Source: a marine bacterium B5-7
Lineage (GTDB): Bacteria; Pseudomonadota; Gammaproteobacteria; Arenicellales; CAJQKF01
Length of the DNA: 33,560 nucleotides
Assembly: GCA_021604525.1 (NCBI GenBank)
Contig: BQJD01000040.1
Span: 1-33,560, forward strand
Reading direction: 5' to 3'
Part shown: piece by piece, positions 23,987-33,443 of the stretch
Numbering within the stretch: position 1 is the stretch's first letter
Layout: each line of letters opens with the position of its first letter
The notes under the pieces: model-generated
The model's input: only the letters and a program-made list of their open reading frames with translations
Told to the model about the DNA's origin: nothing
Database searches by the model: none
Made by a program: the position numbers and the translations under genes

Positions 23987-25591
23987 TCAGGCCGCTTTCA
24001 TACCCGCTGCACGAATTTCCTCGGATACATCTTCAGAATATTTTTCGAAGTTTTCCTCGAACTTTCCGGCCAACATCCTCGCTTGCGCGTCATAGGCGTC
24101 CTTGTCCTGCCAGGTGTTTCTCGGATTCAGCACCTCGGCGGGCACATCAGGGCATTCAATCGGCATGTGAAGGCCGAATATCGGGTGCACGTCGGTTGGC
24201 ACATTATCGAGGTTGCCGTCGATGACTGCGTTAACGATGGCACGGGTGTGGTTAATGGCCATGCGTTTGCCAACGCCATAAGGTCCACCACTCCAGCCGG
24301 TATTTATTAACCACACAGTTGCGCCATAGGTTTCGATTTTCTCGCCCAGCATCTCTGCATATTTGCGTGGATGCAATGGAAGGAACGGGCCACCGTAACA
24401 TGGGCTGAAGTTGGGAGTCGGCTCGGTCACGCCTTTTTCAGTTCCAGCCACTTTGGCGGTATAGCCGTTGATGAAATGATACATGGCCTGAGCCGGGGTG
24501 AGTCGTGAGACCGGCGGCAGAACACCGAAGGCGTCACAGGTCAGGAAGATGACATTTTTCGGATGACCGCCACGGCCGGTTAATGTGGCGTTGGGGATTT
24601 GCCCTATATTGTATGAACCACGGGTATTTTCGGTGAGGCTGCCATCGTCCAGATTGACCTGGCGGGTATTGGTATCGAAGATGACGTTCTCAAGTACCGT
24701 ACCGAACTGGCGGGTAGTGGCAAAAATTTCCGGTTCCTGTTCGGCCGACAGGTTGATGACCTTGGCATAGCAACCGCCTTCGAAATTGAACAAACCGTTC
24801 TCGCTCCAGCCGTGTTCATCATCGCCGATGAGCTTGCGTGATGCGTCAGCAGACAAGGTCGTTTTGCCGGTCCCAGAGAGCCCGAAGAACAGCGCGGTGA
24901 CGCCGTCCTCACCGATATTGGCAGAGCTGTGCATGGGAAACACGCCTTTTTTCGGCAGCAGGTAATTCAGTACGCTGAAAATCGATTTCTTGGTTTCGCC
25001 GGCGTAGCTGGTACCGCCGATGATGACCAGTTTTTGGGTGAAGTTAACAACGATAAACGTACCCGAATGGGTGCCGTCGATTTCGGGGTCGGCTAAAAAC
25101 CCCGGCGCGTTAATCACAGTGAATTCCGGTATGTGGCGAGCGCGCTCCTCTTCATTGGCGTTGATGAACATGTTGCGCGCGAACAGGTTATGCCAGGCAT
25201 ACTCGTTGACGATGCGAATCGGCAGACGATAGTCGGGATCAGCGCCGGCAAAGCAGTCCTGTACGAAGATGTCCTTGCCTTTCAGGTAGTCGCATAATCG
25301 GGCGTGCAGGGCGTCAAACTTCTCCGGCGTGTAGGGCACGTTCGTTTTGCTCCACCACACATCGTTTTCTGTGTTTTCATCGCGCACCACGAATTTGTCG
25401 TTGGCGGATCGCCCGGTATGTTGACCGGTTTTGACCACCAACGGTCCGTGACTTGACAGCATTCCTTCGCCGCGAGTCAGAGCCTGCTCGTAGAGCGCGG
25501 CGGTGGTCAGCGTCCAATAGACGTTCTCAGGGTCCGTTAACCCATGGTTTTCAAGGCCGTATTGGCTGCGATGTTTATCGCCAAGATGCAT
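23987..25591 (-). CDS. pckA: Phosphoenolpyruvate carboxykinase (ATP)
   Basis: This 534-residue protein of full family length converts oxaloacetate and ATP to phosphoenolpyruvate and CO2 in gluconeogenesis. Seen: RSANDKF (61-67), the kinase-specific loop IIGGTSYAGETKKSIFS (190-206), P-loop GLSGTGKTTLSAD (237-249), and LIGDDEHGW (254-262) with the metal aspartates. ATG 25591 is preceded by ribosome site AGAGG. The upstream gap has no operon partner, so it is transcribed alone and ends at the bidirectional terminator. Confidence 0.97.
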   Translation of the reverse strand: MHLGDKHRSQYGLENHGLTDPENVYWTLTTAALYEQALTRGEGMLSSHGPLVVKTGQHTGRSANDKFVVRDENTENDVWWSKTNVPYTPEKFDALHARLCDYLKGKDIFVQDCFAGADPDYRLPIRIVNEYAWHNLFARNMFINANEEERARHIPEFTVINAPGFLADPEIDGTHSGTFIVVNFTQKLVIIGGTSYAGETKKSIFSVLNYLLPKKGVFPMHSSANIGEDGVTALFFGLSGTGKTTLSADASRKLIGDDEHGWSENGLFNFEGGCYAKVINLSAEQEPEIFATTRQFGTVLENVIFDTNTRQVNLDDGSLTENTRGSYNIGQIPNATLTGRGGHPKNVIFLTCDAFGVLPPVSRLTPAQAMYHFINGYTAKVAGTEKGVTEPTPNFSPCYGGPFLPLHPRKYAEMLGEKIETYGATVWLINTGWSGGPYGVGKRMAINHTRAIVNAVIDGNLDNVPTDVHPIFGLHMPIECPDVPAEVLNPRNTWQDKDAYDAQARMLAGKFEENFEKYSEDVSEEIRAAGMKAA

Positions 25592-25905
25592 TGTGTCTAC
25601 CTCTTACATTTAATAATTTTGCCTGGCGATTGGTATGAAACCGCCTGCTCGCGTCACAGCGCGTAGATGCCCACAGACCGGAAATAATTGTTCCGAAACG
25701 TTTTATGGGCGCTGATAATCATTGTGACAGAGCGCCCGCAGAGTGGGTCTTTACGGCCCCGCCATCAAGACTGCAGGGGGTTTGAAACTATAACGCAAAT
25801 GCTGCCCAATCCCAATTACCGCTACCTTTTAATCATGTCCGGGCCTGTCGGGCAGGGAAGAGAGGTCAAATCACGGACTTTCCCATAGGGCCGTGTGATC
25901 CGATT
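25592..25905. other. Intergenic region without a supported gene
   Basis: About 310 bases lie between the pckA start and the soxG stop. It presumably holds the pckA promoter. A 66-codon plus-strand frame at 25688-25888 has no recognisable features. I see no strong hairpin, repeat or RNA motif. Confidence 0.6.
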
Positions 25906-26520
25906 CTACGGGTCGCGACGCAAGGGTTCGGCGATGTAGCCATACTCCGCGGCGGCTTCACACAGCTCGCTGAAGAAACTCCTCGCGAAGGCGCGAGGTA
26001 CATAAATTTCGTATAGTGGCGCTGCATCGATCTGGTGGATCAGGGTGCTGATGTGCGCCATCCGGGTCGCGGCTGAATAATTGCTTGAAAAAGAACGTGG
26101 GTGGGTATCAAGCGCACACAGTTTAGCCAGCGTATGTCGTGCCTGACTGCCGGATAACCGAATAATCGATCGTGCATGACTATGGTCAACCAGCGCCGCC
26201 ATGTCTTTCAGTGCGTCGGCGAGTTCCGGGAAGTTAATATCCGTCTCATTCAATGCCCCCGCCAGCATCCACTGATTTAGTCCCGACCAGATCATTGAAT
26301 GCTCAGCATTGCTGGTGACACGCCCAATGTCAGGCAAGGGCAGACCGTAACGCTCGCGGGTCACTCCCGAGACGACAGACTGTTGGCCGTTTCGCGGCAT
26401 GATTGAATACAGCGACCGCCATGTCTCCAAAATTGCGACACCAGGCGCAGTCTTGCTGGCACCGTACACACCAGGCTTGATAACACCGGCGAGCGGTGAG
26501 GTGTAAGTAAATTCAGACAT
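25906..26520 (-). CDS. soxG: Sarcosine oxidase gamma subunit
   Basis: This 204-residue protein has the SoxG-type GcvT-like fragment: YTSPLAGVIKPGVYG at the N-terminus, SMIWSGLNQWMLAG centrally, DHSHARSIIRLSGSQARHTLAKLCALDTHPRSF, and YEIYVPRAFARSFFSELCEAAAEYG at the end. It is the smallest-conserved subunit of heterotetrameric sarcosine oxidase and bridges the others. ATG 26520 was chosen over the frame start at 26571 because it begins MSEFTYTSPLAG as expected. It overlaps the soxA stop by eight bases and closes the soxBDAG operon. Confidence 0.9.
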   Translation of the reverse strand: MSEFTYTSPLAGVIKPGVYGASKTAPGVAILETWRSLYSIMPRNGQQSVVSGVTRERYGLPLPDIGRVTSNAEHSMIWSGLNQWMLAGALNETDINFPELADALKDMAALVDHSHARSIIRLSGSQARHTLAKLCALDTHPRSFSSNYSAATRMAHISTLIHQIDAAPLYEIYVPRAFARSFFSELCEAAAEYGYIAEPLRRDP

Positions 26521-29488
26521 GGAGGCGGGTATTCTCCGGGTCAAAAAACTGCGATGAGACCACTTCGACATTCACTTCATGCTTCATAAGTGGATTAACC
26601 GCCTTCAGGGTTTTACCGATATTTGTGGTTCCACCTTTGAGCAGGGCAAGCGCGATCCAGGTTTTCAGCATCGGGCTATAGGTTACCGAGGTGACGTGAC
26701 CGAGGTCGTTTTCGATGACCGCCGCCTTGTCTGGTTCAACCAGGTGCGCGCCGGCGTACAGACGCATCGACGAGTCATTGCAGCGGATGCCCACCAGTTG
26801 TTCGCGAGCGCTGTCGACCAGGGCTTCGCGAGCTGCCAGCGGACGCCCGATAAATTCTTTCTTCGAACTCAGCATGGAACCAAGACCGATGTCCCCGGCG
26901 GTAGTCTGGCCGTTGACCTCGGGACCGGCGATGTGACCTTTCTCGATACGCATGATACCGAGTGCCTCGGTACCATAGGCGGTAATGCCGAATTCCTTGC
27001 CGGCATTCATCAGTGCCTGCCAGAGCGATTCGCCGTAACCCGCTGGGACATTCAATTCGTATGCGAGCTCACCGGAAAAGCTGATGCGAAACAGGCGCGC
27101 GCGGAAATTACCGAGGTTGAACTCGGTCGCGGCGAGAAATGGAAAGGCCTCATTGGACAGATCGATACGGGTAAGTACCTTTTGTAATACCGCGCGAGAA
27201 TTCGGTCCGGCGATGGCCATGGATGCCCACTGCTCGGTAACGGAACAATACTGGACATCGAGCTGAGGCCAGATGGCCTGATGGTAGTACTCCATATGCG
27301 CCATCACCGCCGCCGCCTCGGCAGTGGTGGTGGTCATAAAGTAATGGTGTTCGGCCAGTCTCGTGGTCGTACCATCGTCTAGTACCAGACCATCTTCGCG
27401 AAGCATCAGCCCGTAGCGGGCCTTGCCCACCGGCAGCCTGGCAAAACCGTTGCTGTGCAGGCGATTCAGAAACTCCGGTGCATCTGCGCCCTGCACATCG
27501 ATCTTGCCAAGGGTGGATACATCGCAAAGGCCCACCGAATTGCGGGTCGCCAGTGTTTCCCGACAGGATGCCGCCAGCATGTCTTCGCCATCGCGAGGGT
27601 AATAACGCGGACGAAGCCACTGGCCAGCTTCAACAAATTTCGCGCCGTGACGCACCGCCCAATCATGCATCGGTGTATAGCGGGTCGGAGAGAAATGCTG
27701 ACCACGTGAGCTGCCGGCGAAAACACCAATGGCGACTGGTAGCACCGGTGGCCGAAAAGTGGTGGTGCCGACTGACTCGATGGAGAAGCCGAGCTCATCG
27801 GCGAGTATGCCGAGGCCGTTGACATTGGATAACTTGCCTTGATCGGTCGCCATGCCCAATGTGGTGTACCGTTTCAAATGCTCAACGGATTTATATCCTT
27901 CTCGCGCCGACAGGCCAATGTCGGTTTCCTTGACATCATTTTGCATGTCGACCAGGGCTTTACCGTGGTAACCTGCCACACGCCACAGGGGTTCGATGCT
28001 GTAGGCTGAACTGCCTTTGGCGACATCCGGCAGGTCGAATGCGCTACTCATGAAGCCACATTCCCGTGCCGCATCAAGACCGCGTTGACGCGCAGTGATC
28101 AGCGCATTGGCGAGATCGAACTGACCTGCCGCGCCGCCGATGGATAGTTCCCTTTGTCTCGATTCAGCAGGAATAAAACCTGCGATGTCCGGAGACCATA
28201 CTGGCCGTGTGCCGGTCTGCGAATGAAGGTGCACATCCGGATTCCAGCCACCGGATACACAGAGCAGATCGCAATCGATTCTTTCACGTACGCCGGCTGC
28301 GTCGACATCTACCCCGCGTACATGCAGGTGACCTCGCGCGCCGAGGATCACCGCACGATTCAGGATCCTGGCGCCGACTGCTTCGGCTTGTGCGATTGAC
28401 TGTGAATCGATGTCGGATCGCGGGTCGATAACGGCGACGATGTTGACTCCGCCGGCAGCAAGATCAGCGAGGGCATCGTAGCCGCTGCTGTTGTTGGTAA
28501 ATATCACCGCACGACTGCCGGGTCGTGCAGCGTATCGCATGGCATAGGTTCGCGCAGCCGAGGTCAGCATGATGCCCGGCAGATCATTATTGCCGAACAC
28601 CAGTGGTCTCTCGAACGCGCCGCAGGCGAGGATGACGCGGCTGGCATGAATACGCCACAATTTTTGTCGTGCGCCATGGGCGCCCGGCACCGGCAGATGA
28701 TCCGCAAGTCGCTCGACGGCGGCTAGAATATTGTGGTCGTAATATCCGAATACGGTGGTTCGCGTTAACAGGCGGGCGTCTTCAAAGGCTTCGATTTCCG
28801 TGCGTATATCGTCCGACCAACTCTCTGCAGATTTGCTATCCAGCGTGGTGGATGTACTGAGAAGATGTCCACCGACACGATGGTCCTGTTCCGCCAACAC
28901 AACCCGGGCGCCACTGCGGGCGGCGGCGAGTGCGGCAACAAGACCAGCCGGCCCGGCGCCGACGACCAGTACGTCGCAATGCAGCGTGGCGCGTTCGTAG
29001 CGATCAGGATCGGGTTTATTCGCTGCACGCCCGAGACCAGCCGCGCGCCGAATGAAGGGCTCGTACATTTTCTCCCAGAACTGCTTCGGCCACATGAAGG
29101 TTTTATAGTAAAAACCGGCCGGTAAAAACGGCGATAACAGATTGTTGACAGACAATATGTCGAAGGCGAGTGATGGCCAGCGGTTCTGGCTCATCGCGCT
29201 GAGTCCATCATATAGTTCGATGAGGGTCGCGCGGGTGTTTGGTTCGCGACGGGCATCCTCGCGCAGTTCCACCAATGCGTTGGGTTCCTCTGTGCCCGAT
29301 GTATAAATGCCTCGCGGCCGGTGATACTTGAAGCCGCGTCCGGTCAGGTGTACGCCGTTGGCTATCAACGCCGAGGCAAGCGTATCGCCGGCGAAGCCCT
29401 GGTAACTGACATTATCGAAATAAAACTTCAATGGTCGGTCGCGATCAATGAGGCCGCCGGCTGAATTGCGATAAGCGGCCTCCTTCAT
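26513..29488 (-). CDS. soxA: Sarcosine oxidase alpha subunit
   Basis: This 991-residue protein has an N-terminal 2Fe-2S-like fold without iron (about 15-90), and an NAD/FAD Rossmann domain with VLVVGAGPAGLVAALAAA (173-190) that binds NAD. A C-terminal GcvT-like folate domain (about 610-990) binds tetrahydrofolate and receives the methylene group. The whole complex oxidises sarcosine to glycine, producing hydrogen peroxide and 5,10-methylene-THF. Length is normal for the family. The ATG overlaps the soxD stop by four bases. Confidence 0.95.
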   Translation of the reverse strand: MKEAAYRNSAGGLIDRDRPLKFYFDNVSYQGFAGDTLASALIANGVHLTGRGFKYHRPRGIYTSGTEEPNALVELREDARREPNTRATLIELYDGLSAMSQNRWPSLAFDILSVNNLLSPFLPAGFYYKTFMWPKQFWEKMYEPFIRRAAGLGRAANKPDPDRYERATLHCDVLVVGAGPAGLVAALAAARSGARVVLAEQDHRVGGHLLSTSTTLDSKSAESWSDDIRTEIEAFEDARLLTRTTVFGYYDHNILAAVERLADHLPVPGAHGARQKLWRIHASRVILACGAFERPLVFGNNDLPGIMLTSAARTYAMRYAARPGSRAVIFTNNSSGYDALADLAAGGVNIVAVIDPRSDIDSQSIAQAEAVGARILNRAVILGARGHLHVRGVDVDAAGVRERIDCDLLCVSGGWNPDVHLHSQTGTRPVWSPDIAGFIPAESRQRELSIGGAAGQFDLANALITARQRGLDAARECGFMSSAFDLPDVAKGSSAYSIEPLWRVAGYHGKALVDMQNDVKETDIGLSAREGYKSVEHLKRYTTLGMATDQGKLSNVNGLGILADELGFSIESVGTTTFRPPVLPVAIGVFAGSSRGQHFSPTRYTPMHDWAVRHGAKFVEAGQWLRPRYYPRDGEDMLAASCRETLATRNSVGLCDVSTLGKIDVQGADAPEFLNRLHSNGFARLPVGKARYGLMLREDGLVLDDGTTTRLAEHHYFMTTTTAEAAAVMAHMEYYHQAIWPQLDVQYCSVTEQWASMAIAGPNSRAVLQKVLTRIDLSNEAFPFLAATEFNLGNFRARLFRISFSGELAYELNVPAGYGESLWQALMNAGKEFGITAYGTEALGIMRIEKGHIAGPEVNGQTTAGDIGLGSMLSSKKEFIGRPLAAREALVDSAREQLVGIRCNDSSMRLYAGAHLVEPDKAAVIENDLGHVTSVTYSPMLKTWIALALLKGGTTNIGKTLKAVNPLMKHEVNVEVVSSQFFDPENTRLHV

Positions 29489-29754
29489 CCCACCGACTCC
29501 TCAATATCGCATGCCAGGCCGACATCGAATATTTCGTGGGTGAAGGTATCGCGGTGAATCACGAGCCAGGCGCGACAGCCGCCGACGTGGTGCCAGTATT
29601 CGTGATGCGGACCGCGCGGGTTGTCGCGAAGATAGACGTAGTCGTGCCATTCCTTCAGGCTGGCACCGCTGGGTGGGCGCCCGGGCGTTGCATCGCCCAG
29701 ATAACTGAACTCATCGCTGGCGCGTTCACCGCAAAGGGGACAATTGATTCGCAT
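29485..29754 (-). CDS. soxD: Sarcosine oxidase delta subunit
   Basis: This 89-residue zinc-binding subunit begins MRINCPLCGERASDEFSYLG. Cys5, Cys8, His56 and Cys60 (HHVGGCRAWLVIHRD) match in spacing the four zinc ligands known for SoxD. It stabilises the SoxB/SoxA complex. It lies between soxB (three-base gap) and soxA (four-base overlap) in the standard order. Confidence 0.95.
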   Translation of the reverse strand: MRINCPLCGERASDEFSYLGDATPGRPPSGASLKEWHDYVYLRDNPRGPHHEYWHHVGGCRAWLVIHRDTFTHEIFDVGLACDIEESVG

Positions 29755-29757
29755 GGG

Positions 29758-31008
29758 TCAGTGCACGTTGGGGCGGGGGCCGCCGCCTCGTTCGTCGATG
29801 AGGTTGCCGGTCATGAAACGGTCGAGCCGATAGGGAGCGTTGTAGCGATGCGCATGGTCCCGGGCGATGGTATGGGCAAAGCACCAACCGGATGCCGGCG
29901 TCGCCTTGAAGCCGCCATAACACCAGCCGGTATTCAGGTACAGTCCGTCGATAGGTGTCTTGTCGATGATCGGGCTGCCGTCCATGCTCATATCCATGAT
30001 ACCGCCCCAGTGACGCAATACGCGCAGTCGTCCTAGCGATGGCATCATCGCCATGCCGGATTCCAGCACGTGTTCAACCATTGGCAGGTTGCCTCTCTGG
30101 GCATAGCTGTTGTAGCCGTCCAGATCTCCACCGAATACCAGGCCACCCTTGTCCGATTGGCTGATATAAAAATGTCCCGCGCCAAAGGTGACTACATGAT
30201 CGATCAACGGTTTCAGCCCTTCGGTAACGAAGGCTTGCAACACATGGCTTTCGATAGGTAGACGCATGCCGGCCATGGCGGCGAGTCGGGAGGAATTTCC
30301 GGCGACTGCCAGACCTATCTTGTTTGCACCGATTGCACCACGCGTGGTGTCGACACCGGTGATTGCGCCGTTCTCCATGCGGATGCCGGTAACCTCGCAA
30401 TTCTGAATGATATCGACGTCGCGCATATCGGCACCTCGGGCATAGCCCCATACCACGGCATCATGTCGTGCCGTGCCGCCGCGTGGTTGCATCAGGCCAC
30501 CGAGAATCGGAAAACGCGCGTTGTCGTAATCCAGATACGGCAGCATATCGCGCAGTTCATCACGTTTCATCAATACAGCATCGGAGCCGTGCATTAACAT
30601 GGCATTTCCACGGCGTACATAAGCATCGCGCTGGGCATCGCTGTGATAAAGGTTGATGACGCCGCGCTGACTCATCATGACGTTATAGTTGAGTTCCTGT
30701 TCCAGTGACTCCCATAGCTTTAACGACCACTCATAAAATGGTTGATTGCCCTCAAGCAGGTAATTGGCGCGCACGATGGTGGTGTTACGACCCGCATTAC
30801 CACCGCCGATATAACCCTTCTCCAACACGGCGATATTGTGAATTCCATGTTCGCGGGCGAGATAGTAAGCGGTCGCAAGGCCATGTCCACCCCCGCCGAT
30901 AATGATGACATCGTAATGTGTCTTTGGGGTCGCATCGCGCCACGCCGGAGTCCAGCGGGAATGTCCGCTGAAGGTGTTCCGTATCAGGTTGAAAAGCGAG
31001 TACTTCAA
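29758..31008 (-). CDS. soxB: Sarcosine oxidase beta subunit
   Basis: This 416-residue FAD/FMN subunit has YDVIIIGGGGHGLATAYYLA (32-51) binding FAD, IGGGNAGRNTTIVRANYL, and His182 in GGTARHDAVVWGYARG, the position expected for the covalent histidyl-FMN. It oxidises sarcosine to the imine at this site. The best start is TTG 31008: it gives LKYSLFNLIRNTFSGHSRW, the usual N-terminus, and an in-frame TGA lies six codons upstream, leaving only a CTG as alternative. It is the first gene of soxBDAG. No glyA or purU partner follows, unlike many sox operons. Confidence 0.94.
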   Translation of the reverse strand: MKYSLFNLIRNTFSGHSRWTPAWRDATPKTHYDVIIIGGGGHGLATAYYLAREHGIHNIAVLEKGYIGGGNAGRNTTIVRANYLLEGNQPFYEWSLKLWESLEQELNYNVMMSQRGVINLYHSDAQRDAYVRRGNAMLMHGSDAVLMKRDELRDMLPYLDYDNARFPILGGLMQPRGGTARHDAVVWGYARGADMRDVDIIQNCEVTGIRMENGAITGVDTTRGAIGANKIGLAVAGNSSRLAAMAGMRLPIESHVLQAFVTEGLKPLIDHVVTFGAGHFYISQSDKGGLVFGGDLDGYNSYAQRGNLPMVEHVLESGMAMMPSLGRLRVLRHWGGIMDMSMDGSPIIDKTPIDGLYLNTGWCYGGFKATPASGWCFAHTIARDHAHRYNAPYRLDRFMTGNLIDERGGGPRPNVH

Positions 31009-31233
31009 AGTCCAGGCCAGGATTCAATGTGAGTCAGTGGTCGTGCAAAGTATAGGTCGATTCGGGTTATCGAGGGTATCGCGACCGTCAGAATTTGTTC
31101 CCCTTGCGACGATGCAAGCAGTACCATGACACCTTGACTTAAAACCCTGGTATTGAAAGACGATGCTTGCAGCCGGTCGATAAAACGATGACGATAACGA
31201 ATCGACCAGGTCACAACAATCCATGTGAAATAA

Positions 31234-32436
31234 ATGACGGATTTGCGTTCAGATAACTTCTTCGAAGAGTTGCCCGGCTTCGAAGGATTCCGGGAGTACT
31301 TGCAGCGTGAATTCTATCGTCCGCTGCCGGATGACTGGCAAGTGGTTATTACCGATATTCGCGGCTCGACCAAAGCTATCGAAACCGGTCGATACAAGGA
31401 AGTGAACTCGGTTAGCACAGCATCCATCGTTGCTCTGTTAAATGCAGTGCGGCCGCTTGCGGTCCCCTACGTATTCGGTGGCGATGGCGCCACCGTTTGC
31501 GTGCCATCATCGGCTACGGAGTCGGTCAAGGCGGCGCTGTTGGCAGCTCGTGATATGGCCATAAATTCATTTAATCTCGATTTGCGAGTCGGCATGGTAC
31601 CGATGACGGACATTGTTGACGCCGGTCACGAGATCCTGGTGGGGAAATATCATCCAACTGCTCACTTCAGTCAGGCGATGTTCCAAGGTAATGGTCTTGG
31701 TTATGCTGAAACCCTGGTTAAGGATCCACGCACGGACAATCCATATCTCGTTACGACAAGTAAACTTGATGTGGATGGAGTCTTTGATGGTTTCGAATGC
31801 CGCTGGAATGAGGTGCCGAGTGCGCACGGTGAATCGGTTGCGTTGATGATTAAAGTTCTCGCTACGTCTACCGAGGTGGCACACGACACCCTTACTCGAA
31901 TAACCGACAGGATTTTTGAAATCTATGGTCCCGCCTCACAGCATCATCCTTTACAGGAAAGCGCACTGTCATTGCCAACATCGATAGCCAAACTTAAAAA
32001 TGAGGCGCGCGTTCAGACTGCATTTGGTACGGGTTTGCAGCGTGTCGGATATTATGTGCGGCTGTGGGTGGTTGTTCTCATCGGCAAGTGGGTGATGGCA
32101 CGGGGCATCAAAACCCGGAATACCGATTGGGGCCTTTATAAAAAGAAGCTGATTGAAAATTCGGACTATCGGAAGTTCGACGAGGTACTCCGAATGATTC
32201 TTTCCGGTACCGGAAAACAGCGAGAAAAGTTGACGACCTATCTTGACTCATTGCGTCAACAACGATCAATCGTCTATGGAATGCAGATATCTCATGCAGC
32301 TCTGATCACCTGCATAGTGCAGGATTACGATACCGATCACGTCCACTTCCTTGACGGCGCCAATGGGGGGTATGCTCTGGCTGCCAAGCAACTGAAACAA
32401 CAGCTAAATGAACTTGATCGAAAAGACGTAAGTTAA
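31234..32436 (+). CDS. DUF3095 family protein (nucleotidyl-cyclase-like N-terminal half)
   Basis: This 400-residue protein matches DUF3095 over its length: WQVVITDIRGSTKAIETGRYKEVN near the start, VPYVFGGDGATVCVP, LRVGMVPMTDIVDAGHEILVGKY, and SIVYGMQISHAALITCIVQDYDTDHVHFLDGANGGYALAAKQLK at the end. The segments DIRGST (Asp41) and GGDGAT (Asp84) resemble the two metal-binding aspartate regions of class III nucleotidyl cyclases. Whether it makes cAMP or another product is unknown. It is divergent from soxB and followed 21 bases later by the DUF1801 gene. Confidence 0.88.
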   Translation: MTDLRSDNFFEELPGFEGFREYLQREFYRPLPDDWQVVITDIRGSTKAIETGRYKEVNSVSTASIVALLNAVRPLAVPYVFGGDGATVCVPSSATESVKAALLAARDMAINSFNLDLRVGMVPMTDIVDAGHEILVGKYHPTAHFSQAMFQGNGLGYAETLVKDPRTDNPYLVTTSKLDVDGVFDGFECRWNEVPSAHGESVALMIKVLATSTEVAHDTLTRITDRIFEIYGPASQHHPLQESALSLPTSIAKLKNEARVQTAFGTGLQRVGYYVRLWVVVLIGKWVMARGIKTRNTDWGLYKKKLIENSDYRKFDEVLRMILSGTGKQREKLTTYLDSLRQQRSIVYGMQISHAALITCIVQDYDTDHVHFLDGANGGYALAAKQLKQQLNELDRKDVS

Positions 32437-32457
32437 GTTAAGCTATCGATATATCAA

Positions 32458-32895
32458 ATGAAATCACAGCATCTTATAAGCGACGCTGTCGCAACCGTTA
32501 TAAACGGTATGGACGAGCCATGCCGTGCAGTTCTATTACGCCTTCGCGAATTGATTCTTGAGACGGCATCCAAAACAGATGGTGTTGGGCCCATTGAAGA
32601 AGCTTTGCGCTGGGGGCAGCCGGCATACCTGACCAACGAATCAAAAAGCGGCAGCCTGATTCGTATCGATCAGCTTAAAGGGCAACCGAAAAAATGCGCT
32701 ATGTATTTTCATTGCCAAACATCGCTTGTCGATACCTTTAGAACGATGTTCCCGGATGAACTTGTCTTTGAATCCAATCGCGCCATTATCATCGATTGCG
32801 ATCAGCCGCTTCCGATAGATGCATTGTCGGAATGTATTATTCTGGCGCTTACCTATCATGCACGACGGCAATCAGGTTCCCGATCACGAGCGTGA
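32458..32895 (+). CDS. DUF1801 domain protein
   Basis: This 145-residue protein has the DUF1801 (YdhG-like) pattern: VATVINGMDEPCRAVLLRLRELILETA, then IEEALRWGQPAYLT, GSLIRIDQL, KCAMYFHCQTSLVDTFRTMFPDELVFESNRAI. It is a small cytosolic alpha/beta protein of unknown function, related in fold to YjbR-like and frataxin-like proteins. It follows the DUF3095 gene by 21 bases on the same strand, so the two probably form an operon. Confidence 0.88.
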   Translation: MKSQHLISDAVATVINGMDEPCRAVLLRLRELILETASKTDGVGPIEEALRWGQPAYLTNESKSGSLIRIDQLKGQPKKCAMYFHCQTSLVDTFRTMFPDELVFESNRAIIIDCDQPLPIDALSECIILALTYHARRQSGSRSRA

Positions 32896-32980
32896 CATCA
32901 ACCTTTTTATTGTTACTGGCTAGCATCAATACCTGACTCAAGCATTGACATAAAATTGTTGGTTTATCGTCCGTGACAAA

Positions 32981-32998
32981 CGGGATTAGCAAATCCCG
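32981..32998. terminator. Short hairpin after the DUF1801 gene
   Basis: CGGGATT-AGCA-AATCCCG forms a perfect seven-base stem with a tetraloop, 86 bases past the stop of the DUF1801 gene. The following bases (CATATTAAC) lack a U-run, so termination is doubtful. Confidence 0.35.
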
Positions 32999-33166
32999 CA
33001 TATTAACTCAAGTAAGAAAGTGTCCCTTGACTACGGACTTAATACCTCGACCTTGTCCGGGTATTCACGTAAAAGAAGTTTCCATTGAGGTTTGATGTGT
33101 TTGAACGCAACAAAGATTGCAATGAACACAATCAGGGGAGAAACGAAATCTCAGGGAGAAACGATT

Positions 33167-33358
33167 ATGAATGGATATATTCAAAACATAATAATAGCGG
33201 TTGTAACGGCATTTATATTACTGGTGGCATATAAATATGCGATTCCTGTTGCCCCCGTTTACAGCTCGGACAACACAACAAGAATTCAGGATATCGGTAC
33301 CTCAAGCGGCTTTGGATATCATGTCACACAGTCAATAAGGCGTCCGCGACTCGTATAA
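33167..33358 (+). CDS. Small single-pass membrane protein of unknown function
   Basis: This 63-residue protein starts MNGYIQNIIIAVVTAFILLV, with one membrane segment (about 6-25), then AYKYAIPVAPVYSSDNTTR and a basic end SIRRPRLV. ATG 33167 is preceded by ribosome site AGGGAG; the frame extends 25 codons upstream, but without a comparable site. I recognise no family. With a hydrophobic N-terminus and a polar tail it is probably anchored in the inner membrane with the tail on one side only. Confidence 0.5.
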   Translation: MNGYIQNIIIAVVTAFILLVAYKYAIPVAPVYSSDNTTRIQDIGTSSGFGYHVTQSIRRPRLV

Positions 33359-33443
33359 CGGCATCGAGACAACTACATCAGGATGTTTAATCAATCTGAT
33401 AGGTTCCAGTAAAAAGTACATAGTCGAACCTGAATAATTCCGT

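Noticed and set aside
33020-33075. TTGACTACGGACTTAATACC as a third MerR-type promoter
   Set aside because: It resembles the -35 and operator region, but there is no palindrome and no convincing -10 at 19-20 bases.
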